Below, one piece after another: positions 25,849-34,215 of a stretch of 64,000 nucleotides of DNA. Every line of letters starts with the position of its first letter. Within the stretch, counting starts at the first letter, position 1. Both the position numbers and the translations under genes were made by a program. The notes under the pieces were generated by a model, which saw nothing but the letters and a program-made list of their open reading frames with translations, ran no database searches and was not told where the DNA came from. Origin of the DNA: JAWVFM01 sp963841455 (lineage in GTDB: Bacteria; Actinomycetota; Thermoleophilia; Solirubrobacterales; 70-9); assembly GCA_963841455.1 (NCBI GenBank), contig CAWJCU010000007.1, positions 248,001 to 312,000 of the forward strand, read 5' to 3'.

Positions 25849-28092
25849 GTGAGCGAGATCACACGAGAGCTCGGCGCCGACGAGCGCGCGCTCCTGGGCG
25901 ACCTGCTGGCGGTCATCGCCGAGCACAGCGCAAACGGGGGCGACGGCGTCGATCGCGAGACGGTCGAGCGGGCGTTCGCGTTCGCCTGCGATCGGCACGC
26001 CGACCAACAGCGCCGCTCCGGCGAGGACTTCATCACGCACCCCGTCGAGGTGGCGAAGATCTGCGCCGGCCTTCGCCTCGACACGGAGACGCTCGGCGCC
26101 GCACTCCTCCACGACACGGTCGAGGACACGAGCGCGAGTCTCGACGAGGTTTCCGAGAAATTCGGCGAGTCGATCGCGACGCTCGTCGACGGCGTGACCA
26201 AGCTCACCGGGATCACGTTCCAGAGCCGTGACGAGAAGCAGGCCGAGAACTACCGCAAGATGATGGTCGCGATGGCCACGGACGTCCGGGTCATCCTCAT
26301 CAAGCTCGCCGACCGCCTCCACAACATGCGCACGCTGTCGGCTCTCCCGAAGCAGAAGCAGATCGAGAAGGCTCGCGAGACCCTCGAGATCTACGCCCCG
26401 CTCGCTCACCGGCTCGGGATTCACGCCATGAAGTGGGAGCTCGAGGACCTCTCCTTCCAGCGGCTTCATCCGCGCAAGTACGACGAGATCAAGAAGCTCG
26501 TGGCCCAGCAGCGAGCCGAGCGCGAGCGCTACGTCTCCGAGGCCGGCGACTTTCTCGTCGGCGAGCTCGCAAAGGTCGGTATCGAGGCGGACATCTCGGG
26601 CCGGGCCAAGCACTTCTATTCGATCTACTCGAAGATGACCAAGAAGGGCCGCGAGTTCAACGAGATCTACGACCTCACCGCGATGCGCGTGATCGTCGGC
26701 TCGGTCAAGGACTGCTACGGGGCGATCGGCGTGATCCACTCGCTGTGGAAGCCGCTGCCGGGCCGCTTCAAGGACTTCATCGCGACGCCGAAGCTCAACC
26801 TCTATCAGGCGCTCCACACCACGGTCATCGGGCCCGAGGGGCGCCCGCTCGAGATCCAGGTGCGGACCGTCGAGATGCACGACCTCGCCGAGTACGGCAT
26901 CGCGGCGCACGTCATCTACAAGGAGGGTGGTCGCTCACAGCTCAAGGGCGACCCCGGTCGCGAGGGGATGACCTGGCTGCGCCAGCTGGTCGAGGCCGAC
27001 TCCGACCAGGACCCGACCGAGTTCCTGGAGCAGCTCAAGGTCGACCTCTTCGAGGACGAGGTGTTCGTATTCACGCCACGCGGCGAGGTGAAGAACCTCT
27101 CCGCCGGGTCGACCCCCCTCGACTTCGCCTATGCGGTTCACACAGACGTCGGGCACCGCTGCGTCGGCGCGAAGGTCAACGGCAAGATCGTTCCGCTCCA
27201 CTACCAGCTCCGCTCAGGCGACATCGTCGAGATCCTGACCGCGAAGCAGGAGCGCGGGCCGTCGCGCGACTGGCTCTCGGTCGTCCGCACGACCCGGGCG
27301 CGGAACAAGATCCGCGCCTTCCTCACCCGCGAGCGGCGCGAGGGTGCCGAGCGTCGAGGGCGCGAGGAGCTTCAGCGGGAGCTCAAGAAGCGCGGCCTGC
27401 CGCCGCAGCGCATCGCCGGTTCGCCGCTGCTTGCGGACGTGACCCGCGAGATGGGTTTCCGCAAGGCGGACGACTTCTACATCGCCCTCGGCCAGGGGAA
27501 GATCTCCAACAAGACCGCCGTCAACAAGGTCATGCAGCGCCTCAAGCAGGGGGAGGCCGTCGCCGGCGACGAGACCGAGTCGCGTCTCGAGGGCGTTCTC
27601 GAGGGCCGGGACGAGCGGCAACGGCGGACCCAGGACGCCTCGACCTACGGCATCAGCGTGAAGGGAGTCGACGACGTCGTCGTGCGGTTGGCCAAGTGCT
27701 GCCGGCCCGTGCCCGGCGACGAGATCGTGGGCTATGTCTCGCTGGGCCGGGGGATCACGATCCACCGCGAGGACTGCCGCAACGTGGAGGCGCTGAAGAA
27801 GGCGCCGGAGCGGTTCACGGACGTCTCGTGGGACGGAGCCAACGTCACGAGCTACCGCGTCGAGCTCCAGGTCGACGCCTACGACCGGACTCGGCTGCTG
27901 GAGGACCTCTCGCGCACCTTCTCGGAGGCGGGAGTGAACATCCTCGAGGCTCGCTGCACCACGAAGCACCCGATGGTCCGGAACCGCTTCGTCGTCGAGG
28001 TCGGCGACACCGAGCAGCTGCGGCACTGCATCGCCCGTTTGCGGCACCTCGACTCGGTGTTCGACGCCTACCGCGTGACGCCCACCGAGTAG
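25849..28092 (+). CDS. relA: Bifunctional (p)ppGpp synthetase/hydrolase (RelA/SpoT)
   Basis: The 747-residue protein has the complete long-RSH layout. The HD hydrolase domain (L-L-H-D-T-V-E-D-T, K-L-A-D-R-L-H-N-M) is followed by the synthetase domain (R-A-K-H-F-Y-S-I-Y-S-K-M and D-L-T-A-M-R-V-I-V). TGS (V-F-V-F-T-P-R-G-E-V), a cysteine-containing zinc-finger domain (K-C-C-R-P-V-P-G-D) and ACT complete it. Both the hydrolase HD-E-D residues and the synthetase E-x-x-x-L-Y-Q region are intact, so it should make and degrade (p)ppGpp. It starts 92 bases after recJ at GTG 25849, and the reading frame is open back toward recJ. Confidence 0.96.
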   Translation: MSEITRELGADERALLGDLLAVIAEHSANGGDGVDRETVERAFAFACDRHADQQRRSGEDFITHPVEVAKICAGLRLDTETLGAALLHDTVEDTSASLDEVSEKFGESIATLVDGVTKLTGITFQSRDEKQAENYRKMMVAMATDVRVILIKLADRLHNMRTLSALPKQKQIEKARETLEIYAPLAHRLGIHAMKWELEDLSFQRLHPRKYDEIKKLVAQQRAERERYVSEAGDFLVGELAKVGIEADISGRAKHFYSIYSKMTKKGREFNEIYDLTAMRVIVGSVKDCYGAIGVIHSLWKPLPGRFKDFIATPKLNLYQALHTTVIGPEGRPLEIQVRTVEMHDLAEYGIAAHVIYKEGGRSQLKGDPGREGMTWLRQLVEADSDQDPTEFLEQLKVDLFEDEVFVFTPRGEVKNLSAGSTPLDFAYAVHTDVGHRCVGAKVNGKIVPLHYQLRSGDIVEILTAKQERGPSRDWLSVVRTTRARNKIRAFLTRERREGAERRGREELQRELKKRGLPPQRIAGSPLLADVTREMGFRKADDFYIALGQGKISNKTAVNKVMQRLKQGEAVAGDETESRLEGVLEGRDERQRRTQDASTYGISVKGVDDVVVRLAKCCRPVPGDEIVGYVSLGRGITIHREDCRNVEALKKAPERFTDVSWDGANVTSYRVELQVDAYDRTRLLEDLSRTFSEAGVNILEARCTTKHPMVRNRFVVEVGDTEQLRHCIARLRHLDSVFDAYRVTPTE

Positions 28093-28107
28093 CGCGCTCT
28101 AGCGCGC
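28092..28107. terminator. Hairpin between convergent relA and HIT genes
   Basis: GCGCGC-TCTA-GCGCGC fills the six-base gap between the two stop codons and part of the HIT stop. It could stop transcripts from both sides, but it has no T-tract. Confidence 0.3.
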
Positions 28108-28524
28108 GAGCGCCTTCCGGATCGCCTCGGCGGCGGACGCGGCCTCATCCTCCGCCTCGTACTTCCGCCGCGGCCAGAAGAAGCCGCGCAGGCCGTCCTT
28201 GCGGTTCCGCGGGACCACATGGACGTGTAGGTGCGGCACCGACTGGCTGACGACGTTGTTGTTGGCGACGAACGCCCCCTGGGCCCCCATCGCCTCGCGC
28301 ACCGCCGAGGCGAGCATGCGAGCGTTCGCGAACAGCGGAGCGACGAGGTCCTCCGGGAGGTCCCAGATCGCCTCGTGGTGATCGCGGGGCACGAGCAGCG
28401 TGTGGCCGTGGAAGAGCGGGCGGTTGTCGAGGAAGGCGAGCGTGAGCTCGTCCTCGAATACGACGTGCGCCTCGGTCTCGCCGGCGACGATGGCGCAGAA
28501 GGCGCAGTCGGGACTACGAGACAA
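28099..28524 (-). CDS. HIT-family protein (histidine triad hydrolase)
   Basis: The 141-residue protein has the HIT motif H-L-H-V-H-V-V near residue 98 and a C-A-F-C zinc pair at the N-terminus. It belongs to the Hint/HinT-like branch, which hydrolyses nucleoside phosphoramidates or dinucleotides. It is the last gene of the minus-strand operon and its start overlaps the lipid kinase end by 11 bases. A second HIT gene is at 31907-32391 in the same operon. Confidence 0.9.
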   Translation of the reverse strand: MSRSPDCAFCAIVAGETEAHVVFEDELTLAFLDNRPLFHGHTLLVPRDHHEAIWDLPEDLVAPLFANARMLASAVREAMGAQGAFVANNNVVSQSVPHLHVHVVPRNRKDGLRGFFWPRRKYEAEDEAASAAEAIRKALAR

Positions 28525-29527
28525 CCGTGAGCGCGCCCGGCTCGATTCCGAGCTCGACCTCGGTGTGCTCGCCGATGTAGTCGCCGTCGACCTCGACCGG
28601 GAACTGGCGACGCTTGCCGTCGGGCCCCGTCTCCAGCGACGTGATGCGCGCCTCGGTGACGCCCTCGAAATGGGCGATCTGGCGGTGGCTCGACGTTCGC
28701 AGGCGCTCGCTCAGGACCCGCGCCGCAACCGTCGGCATGTCGCGCTGAGTCGCGCGCCGCAGCATCGCGATCGACAGCGTGCCGCTGTCGAGGCCGACTC
28801 CGTCGCAGACCCGAAGAGGCTGGGTCCCGAAGTACGTGTACGGGTCGGAGTTCTGCGCGATCGCCGTGACGCCCTCCGCGCTTCCTCCCTCGGCTTCGAG
28901 CCGCATGACCACGGGGTCGCGGAGGTACCGGCGGTAGAAGCCGGCGACCGCGGCGTACGTGTAGAACCAACGGCCGCCGCGCGCCTTGAGCCTCGGATGG
29001 GAGTCGACCCGCTGCGCCGCCGTGGCGTCGAGACCCGAGCCGCACGCGAAGACGAAGCGCCGGCCGTTGGCGACCCCGAGGTCGACCTTCCGCGGGTGGA
29101 AGTCGTCGGCCAGCGCGAGGAGGTGCTCGGTCGCGTCGACGACGTCATTGGGGATCCCGAGCGTTCGGCAGACCACGTTGGTCGACCCACCCGGGAGTAC
29201 CGTGACGGGGATGTCGGTGCCGGCGACGCCGTTCGCGACCTCGTTCAGGGTCCCGTCGCCGCCGAATGCGACGACCACGTCGTAGCCGCCGCCGCACGCC
29301 TCGCGCCCGATCTCCGTCGCGTGGCTTCGCGCCTCGGTCATCACGGCCTCGACCTCGTAGCGGCCCTGGAGGGCGTAGACGACGAGGTTCTTCAGGCGAT
29401 CGGAGACCGTGGTCGCGTAGGGGTTGACGATGACGAGCATCCGCTTTTTGGGCTTACGCGTGGGCGCCTCGCCCCGCTTGGCCGCGGGCGCCGGGGGCGG
29501 CGGTGCCTCAATCGTCGCCGTCGACAT
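28514..29527 (-). CDS. Diacylglycerol/lipid kinase family protein
   Basis: The 337-residue protein has the DAGK catalytic motif G-G-D-G-T-L-N-E-V-A-N-G, preceded by M-L-V-I-V-N-P-Y-A. The G-G-S-T-N-V-V-C-R-T-L-G loop and the later D-G-D-Y-I-G-E are also present, as in YegS/DgkB-like lipid kinases. The likely role is phosphorylation of diacylglycerol or a related lipid at the membrane. The start at 29527 has a strong Shine-Dalgarno (GGAGGTC eight bases upstream), unlike most genes here. The frame extends upstream, but that part is inside the preceding gene. Confidence 0.9.
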   Translation of the reverse strand: MSTATIEAPPPPAPAAKRGEAPTRKPKKRMLVIVNPYATTVSDRLKNLVVYALQGRYEVEAVMTEARSHATEIGREACGGGYDVVVAFGGDGTLNEVANGVAGTDIPVTVLPGGSTNVVCRTLGIPNDVVDATEHLLALADDFHPRKVDLGVANGRRFVFACGSGLDATAAQRVDSHPRLKARGGRWFYTYAAVAGFYRRYLRDPVVMRLEAEGGSAEGVTAIAQNSDPYTYFGTQPLRVCDGVGLDSGTLSIAMLRRATQRDMPTVAARVLSERLRTSSHRQIAHFEGVTEARITSLETGPDGKRRQFPVEVDGDYIGEHTEVELGIEPGALTVVS

Positions 29528-30539
29528 CCTGACCTCCATTCTCCCCGCTGGCGGCGAATCGAACCACCTCGCCGTCCTCGATCTCCTCGGCGCGGCCATC
29601 GGCGATCAGCAGGTCGAGGTGCCCGATGACCTCGGAGAGCGTGAGGAAGGCCTGGGTCACCGCGACGTTGCCCCACAGCTCCTGCGCGATCTCGTATGCG
29701 CTCAGCGGGCGCTCGGCGATCAGGCCGCGAATCTTCTCGGCCCGCTGAACGTGCTTTGCAAGGCGCTCGTCGATCAGCGCCCGGTGGTCGGTGATGGCCT
29801 CGCCGTGACCCGAGAGGACGACGTCCGCGGGCAAGTCTCGCGTTCGGCGCATCGACTCGATGTAGGCGATGAGCGCCTTCGGCCGCTCCTCGGAGCCGTC
29901 CGGCGGGCGCGTGATCAGGGCGTTCGAGGAGATGTGAGCGATCAGGTGGTCGGCGGCGAGAAGGATGCGCCTGTCGGAGTCCCAGAGGAGCGTGTCGGTT
30001 GGGGAGTGGCCCGGGCGGTGCTGGACCTCGAGCGCGCGATCGCGGAGGCGCAGCTCCTCGCCATCGCGAAGCGGCCGGGTGACGTCGGCGCGCGCGCCCC
30101 ACGCCCGGAAGCTTCGCGAGACGCTTCGCAGGGCGATTACGACGTCCTCCGGGATGCCGTGCCGGAGCATCAGGCCGGCGGCGAACCGGTCGTCACCCTC
30201 CGCGTCCTCGCCGAAGTTCTCGATGAACGGGACGGCGGCCTCGATCGCTGCGACGTCGGCGCCCGAGCGCGCGGCGATGATCTCCACCAGGCCGAGGTGG
30301 TCGATGTGCTGGTGGGTGAGGATTACGAGCTCGAGGTCCTCGATCGAGCGGCCCAGATCGGCGAGCTGATGCTCCAGCTCGTCGAGCGCCTTGCCGGAGT
30401 TCGGTCCGGTGTCGACAAGGGTCAGGGGGTCGTCCTCGATCAGGTAGCAGTTGACGCGCCCGACGGCGAACGGGGTCGGGATGCGAAGCTGGTGGATGCC
30501 CGCCTCACGCGCCCGCTCGAGAGCCTCCTCGGGGCTCAC
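29508..30539 (-). CDS. Metallo-beta-lactamase-fold hydrolase
   Basis: The 343-residue protein has the MBL zinc motif T-H-Q-H-I-D-H-L-G, a later H-R-P-G-H-S-P-T-D and S-G-H-G-E-A-I. A C-terminal winged-helix-like region follows (A-E-K-I-R-G-L-I-A-E-R-P-L-S-A-Y-E-I). This layout matches MBL hydrolases of the lactamase-B2/LACTB2-like type, whose members act on RNA or thioesters. The substrate is unknown. It overlaps the hexomutase stop by four bases (GTGA) and the lipid kinase start by 20. Confidence 0.85.
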   Translation of the reverse strand: MSPEEALERAREAGIHQLRIPTPFAVGRVNCYLIEDDPLTLVDTGPNSGKALDELEHQLADLGRSIEDLELVILTHQHIDHLGLVEIIAARSGADVAAIEAAVPFIENFGEDAEGDDRFAAGLMLRHGIPEDVVIALRSVSRSFRAWGARADVTRPLRDGEELRLRDRALEVQHRPGHSPTDTLLWDSDRRILLAADHLIAHISSNALITRPPDGSEERPKALIAYIESMRRTRDLPADVVLSGHGEAITDHRALIDERLAKHVQRAEKIRGLIAERPLSAYEIAQELWGNVAVTQAFLTLSEVIGHLDLLIADGRAEEIEDGEVVRFAASGENGGQDVDGDD

Positions 30540-31910
30540 GAGCGAATCAGCTCGAGCACCTCGTCGCGCTTTCGCTCCATGTCCTCACGCGAGACGAGCG
30601 ATTCCAGGTTCAGGCGCAGGAGCGGCTCGGTGTTCGACGGGCGCACGTTGAAGTGCCAGTCCGCGTAATCGACCGACACGCCGTCCAGCCAGCTCACCTC
30701 GGCGTCCGAGTAGCGCTCGGCGATCTCCTTCATCTTCGCGTCCTGGTCGGCGACCTCGGAGTTGATCTCGCCGGAGATGAAGTAGCGGGAGCGAAGGTCG
30801 CCGACGAGCTCTGAGAGCGGGCGGCCCTCCACGGACAGGAACTCGAGGACCAGCAGCGCGGGGATCGTCCCGGAGTCGGCGCACCAGAAGTCGCGGAAGT
30901 AGTAGTGGCCCGAAACCTCTCCGGCGAAGGCCGCGTCGTGCTCGCGCATCGCCCGCTTCATGAACGCGTGGCCGACCCGGCCCATGACCGCGGTGCCGCC
31001 GTGCTTCGCGACGGTGTCGGGAACGGCGCGGCTGGCGCGGACGTCGTAGAGGATCGTCGCTCCGGGTTGCTTCGCGAGAACCCGCTCGGCCAGCAGAGCG
31101 GTTAGGAAGTCGCCGTCGACGAACTCGCCCGCGTCGTCGATGAAGAAGCAGCGGTCGGCGTCGCCGTCCCAGGCGATACCGAGGTCGGCCGCCTCCGCGC
31201 GGACCCGCTCGATGATGAACTCGCGGTTCTCGGGCAGCAGCGGGTTCGGCTCGTGATCCGGGAACTCGCCGTCGGGCACCCAGTAGGCGGTGACCGGTTC
31301 GAGCCCGAGCCGGTCGAGCAGCGGCCCGACCATCGGCCCGGCCATGCCGTTCCCACCGTCGACGACCAGCCGCAGGGGCTTCACGGCGTCGGCGTCGATA
31401 AGTGAGAGGGCGTGGCGCTGGAAGTCCTCGTAGACGTCGACCTCCTCGACCGAGCCGCCGCCCGGACGGGTCGGGCAGGCCCGCCTCGATCTCGGCGCGG
31501 ATCTGGGTGATCCCGGTATCGCCCGAGAGGGCGAGGGCGCCCTCCCGAACGAGCTTCACGCCGGTGTAGGCCTTCGGGTTATGCGAGGCGGTGACCATCG
31601 CCCCGCCGTCGAGCTCGCGCGAGCCGACGAGGAAATAGAGCATCTCGGTGCCGACCATCCCCGCGTCGATCACGATGCAGCCCTCGTCCACGAGGCCCTC
31701 CCGCAGGCGCCCCGCCATCTCGGGTGCCTGCAGTCGCATGTCGCGGCCGAGCCCGACCCGAAGCTCCGCCGCCGCCTTGCCGCGCAGCTCCGCGAGGACC
31801 CGGGCGAAGCCGCGGCCCACGAGGTAGGCGGTCTCGCCGTCCATCTCCTCGCCGTAAAGGCCGCGGACGTCGTAGGCCTTGAAGATCCCGGCCGGGAGGG
31901 TGGCGCTCAC
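30536..31910 (-). pseudogene. Phosphomannomutase/phosphoglucomutase, single frameshift
   Basis: The N-terminal part (31910 to about 31470) reads F-K-A-Y-D-V-R-G-L-Y-G and carries the active-site serine loop T-A-S-H-N-P. The C-terminal part (30536 to about 31465) is in another frame and has the metal loop D-G-D-A-D-R-C, the sugar loop G-E-V-S-G-H and the phosphate loop R-P-S-N-T-E-P. Between them lies a GGG run. Removing one G there gives P-S-G-G-G-S-V-E-E-V-D-V-Y and restores one open frame of about 457 residues. All catalytic motifs are perfect, so this is probably an intact enzyme interconverting hexose 1- and 6-phosphates with a sequencing indel. The GTG start overlaps the stop of the HIT gene. 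Confidence 0.8.
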
Positions 31911-32391
31911 TCGAATCCCCCCGCAGGGCCTCGTAGGTCTGCTCGAGCGTCTGCGGCATCACGCGCGTGTCGGCGAGCACCGGCATGAAGTTGGTGTCGC
32001 CGCCCCAGCGTGGGACGACGTGCATGTGGATGTGGTGCTCGACGCCGGCGCCGGCGACCCGGCCCTGGTTGAAGCCGACGTTGTAGCCGTGCGGCTCGTA
32101 CTTGGACTCCAGGATCGAGATCGCGCGCTGGGCGAGCGCCATCATCTCGGCGACGGTCTCGGCCGGGAGGTCCTGGATCGTCGCCAGGTGCTCGAACGGG
32201 GCCACCATCAGGTGCCCGTTCGTGTACGGGTACTTGTTGAGGATCACGAAGCAGCGGTCGCCGCGATGGGCGATCAGCGCGGCCTCGTCGTCGCCTTCCT
32301 CCGGCTTGGCGCAGAAGATGCACTCATCTGCGGAGTCCTTCGACGCGTCCTTCACGTACTCGAGCCGCCAGGGTGCCCAGATCCGCTCCAC
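31907..32391 (-). pseudogene. HIT-family AP4A phosphorylase-like protein, frameshift near the 3' end
   Basis: The product starts V-E-R-I-W-A-P-W-R-L-E-Y-V and has C-I-F-C, an N-G-H-L-M-V segment and the triad V-E-H-H-I-H-M-H-V-V-P-R-W. These are features of actinobacterial diadenosine tetraphosphate phosphorylase-like HIT proteins. As given, the frame misses its stop and reads on to 31579 inside the hexomutase gene. Adding one G to the six-G run at 31917-31922 gives L-R-G-G-F-E and TGA at 31907-31909, overlapping the next GTG as GTGA, which is how most junctions here look. The break is therefore probably a homopolymer error and the protein is about 161 residues. Confidence 0.8.
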
Positions 32392-32444
32392 ACGGCCGCA
32401 GTCTTTCAGTTGATCCGCGGGAGATCGAGTACTGACGCTCGCAG

Positions 32445-32906
32445 CTACTCGCCGAGGACCTTGATGATCAGGCGCTTCGGGCGGCGGCCGTCGAACTCCG
32501 TGTAGAAGACCTGCTGCCAGGGGCCGAGGTCGAGGCGGCCGTCGGTCACCGGAACGATCGCCTGGTGGTGGACCAGGAGGTTCTTCAGGTGCGCGTCGCC
32601 GTTGTCCTCGCCGCCCCGGTGGTGGCGGTAGTCCCCCGGGTCCGGCGACAGCTCGCGGGCCACCTCGTTCGCCGGCTCCTTCCAGCTCGGCGGCGCGACC
32701 TTGTCGAGCCACTCGAGCACGTCCTCGTGGAGGCCGGGCTCGTCGTCGTTGACCCACACGCCCGCGGTGATGTGCATCGCGGAGACGAGCGCCATGCCCT
32801 CGGCGATGCCGGCCTCGTCGACGGCCGCCTGGACGTCCTCGGTGATGCGGACGAGCTCGCGCCGCTCGGCGGTCTCGAACGTCCTGTAGACGGTGTGCGA
32901 CTTCAT
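32445..32906 (-). CDS. YjbQ/UPF0047 family protein
   Basis: The 153-residue protein has the UPF0047 pattern: S-A-M-H-I-T-A-G-V-W-V-N-D-D-E-P, the D-A-H-L-K-N-L-L-V-H motif and the end G-P-W-Q-Q-V-F-Y-T-E-F-D-G. Family members have weak thiamin-phosphate synthase activity and are widespread. The start at 32906 matches the family N-terminus. It lies ten bases after the corA stop. Confidence 0.9.
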   Translation of the reverse strand: MKSHTVYRTFETAERRELVRITEDVQAAVDEAGIAEGMALVSAMHITAGVWVNDDEPGLHEDVLEWLDKVAPPSWKEPANEVARELSPDPGDYRHHRGGEDNGDAHLKNLLVHHQAIVPVTDGRLDLGPWQQVFYTEFDGRRPKRLIIKVLGE

Positions 32907-32916
32907 CGCCGGCGGA

Positions 32917-33924
32917 CTAGAGCCAGCCGCGGTGGCGGAAGTAGCCGACCATGCCGACAAGCACCGCGACCATCACACCCAGGATGATCCAGAAGCCCGC
33001 GATCTCGGCCCTCCTCGGGAACCCGGACGTTCATTCCGAAGATGCTCGCGATCAGCGTCAGCGGAAGGAAGATGACGCTGATCACGGTGAGGACGCGAAG
33101 CACGTCGTTGAGGCGATGTGAGATCACCGACTCGTTCGTGCCTCGAGGCCCTCGATGACCTCCTTGTAGTTCTCGAGCATGTCCCAGATGCGCTCGTGCG
33201 AGTCGGCGATGTCGTCGAAGTAGATCTCGAGCTCTCCGCCCTCGGGCGCGAGGAAGCTCTTCTTCGCGTTCTCGAGGTCACGCAGGACCGTCCGCTGGGG
33301 CCGGATCACCTTGCGAAAGTTGATGATCTCCTGCTTCACGTTCGAGATGTCGCGGACGACGTCCTGGCCGCGACCCTCGAAGATCTCGTCCTCGAGTGCG
33401 TCGAGCTTGTTCCCGATCTTGCGGAGCATGGGGAAGCAGTAGTCGAAGCCGTCGTCGACGATTCGGTAGAGCAGGTATCCGGAGCCGCGCGAGAAGAGCT
33501 GCTCGCGGAGGTCCTCCTTCGCCCGGCAGCGCTCGAAGAGGTAGGCGATCGGCTGCAGCGGCTGATTCGGCAGCGTGACCACGAAGTCCTGGCCGACGAA
33601 GATGTCGAGCTCGCCGGCGTTCAGCCGGCCGACCGACCGGTCGAAGACCGGGAAGTGGAGGACGATGAACAGGTAGTCGGGGTACTCGTCGATCTTCGGA
33701 CGCTGGTTGCGCGACAGCACGTCCTCGAAGTCGAGGGCGTGGAAGTCGAAGTGCTCCTCGAGCCAGGCGGACTCGAGCGGCGAGGGGCGCTCGATGTTGA
33801 CCCAGCGGAGCTTCTCGCTGGTGACGGTTTGTACGTTCGGCTGGCGCTCTGCGGACTCAGCGGGCGGGGCGATGAGATCGCCGCGGGCGCCCCGGCGCAG
33901 CCTGGGCTTCGGAAGGCTCGGCAT
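32917..33924 (-). pseudogene. corA: CorA-like magnesium/cobalt transporter, two frameshifts
   Basis: The N-terminal 260 residues (33924 to about 33143) form the soluble CorA funnel (W-V-N-I-E-R-P-S, L-D-F-E-D-V-L-S-R-N-Q-R-P-K). They end in a false stop just before the membrane part. The next segment, in a second frame, has R-V-L-T-V-I-S-V-I-F-L-P-L-T-L-I-A-S and the selectivity motif G-M-N. A third frame from about 33010 supplies the last helix (F-W-I-I-L-G-V-M-V-A-V-L-V-G) and TAG at 32917-32919. The first break fits one lost base and the second one extra G. With both corrected the protein is a normal CorA of about 335 residues. Confidence 0.75.
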
Positions 33925-34008
33925 CGGCCGCCGCCTCGCTCGTCATCTCGTCGCAGGACATGGCACAAGGGTACCCGTCCAGTTGGTATCGTGCTTGGCA
34001 CATAACCA

Positions 34009-34120
34009 CCACATCAAGAGGGGCGGAGGGACTGGCCCGTTGAAGCCCCGGCAACCCCCCGAGACGTTCGCGTCGAGGGAAGGTGCCAATTCCAGCAGGT
34101 AATAGGCCTGGGAGATGTGA
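34009..34120 (+). ncRNA. SAM-I (S-box) riboswitch
   Basis: The core matches the S-box consensus: A-TCAAGAG, GGAGGGACTGGCCC, GAAGCCCCGGCAACC and, downstream, AAGGTGCCAATTCCAGCA. The closing helix P1 is CACATC (34010-34015) with GATGTG (34114-34119). In this family S-adenosylmethionine binding stabilises P1 and turns expression off. The 3' strand of P1 with its flank (TGTGAG, 34116-34121) is complementary to CTCACA (34144-34149) in the following terminator, so an antiterminator and P1 exclude one another. It controls a threonine-synthase-like gene and a sulfur-carrier gene. Confidence 0.95.
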
Positions 34121-34136
34121 GTGAAGTCCCGTTCGG

Positions 34137-34169
34137 ACCTCTGCTCACACTCAGGCAGAGGTTTTTTTT
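34137..34169 (+). terminator. Riboswitch expression-platform terminator
   Basis: ACCTCTGC (34137-34144) and GCAGAGGT (34155-34162) form an eight-base-pair stem with a ten-base loop followed by eight T. It is a textbook intrinsic terminator placed between the SAM aptamer and the gene at 34216, so high SAM should end transcription here. Confidence 0.93.
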
Positions 34170-34215
34170 CGAGGTTTTCGAAGCCAAGAACGGGACGAAA
34201 GCGAGGGTCGACGAG

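Noticed and set aside
31579..31906. Long C-terminal extension of the HIT protein into the hexomutase gene
   Set aside because: It arises from a one-base change in a six-G run. The hexomutase frame is plainly the coding one there.
34117..34215. Upstream GTG start for the threonine-synthase-like gene
   Set aside because: It would place the start in riboswitch helix P1 and translate through the terminator; the residues do not match the family.
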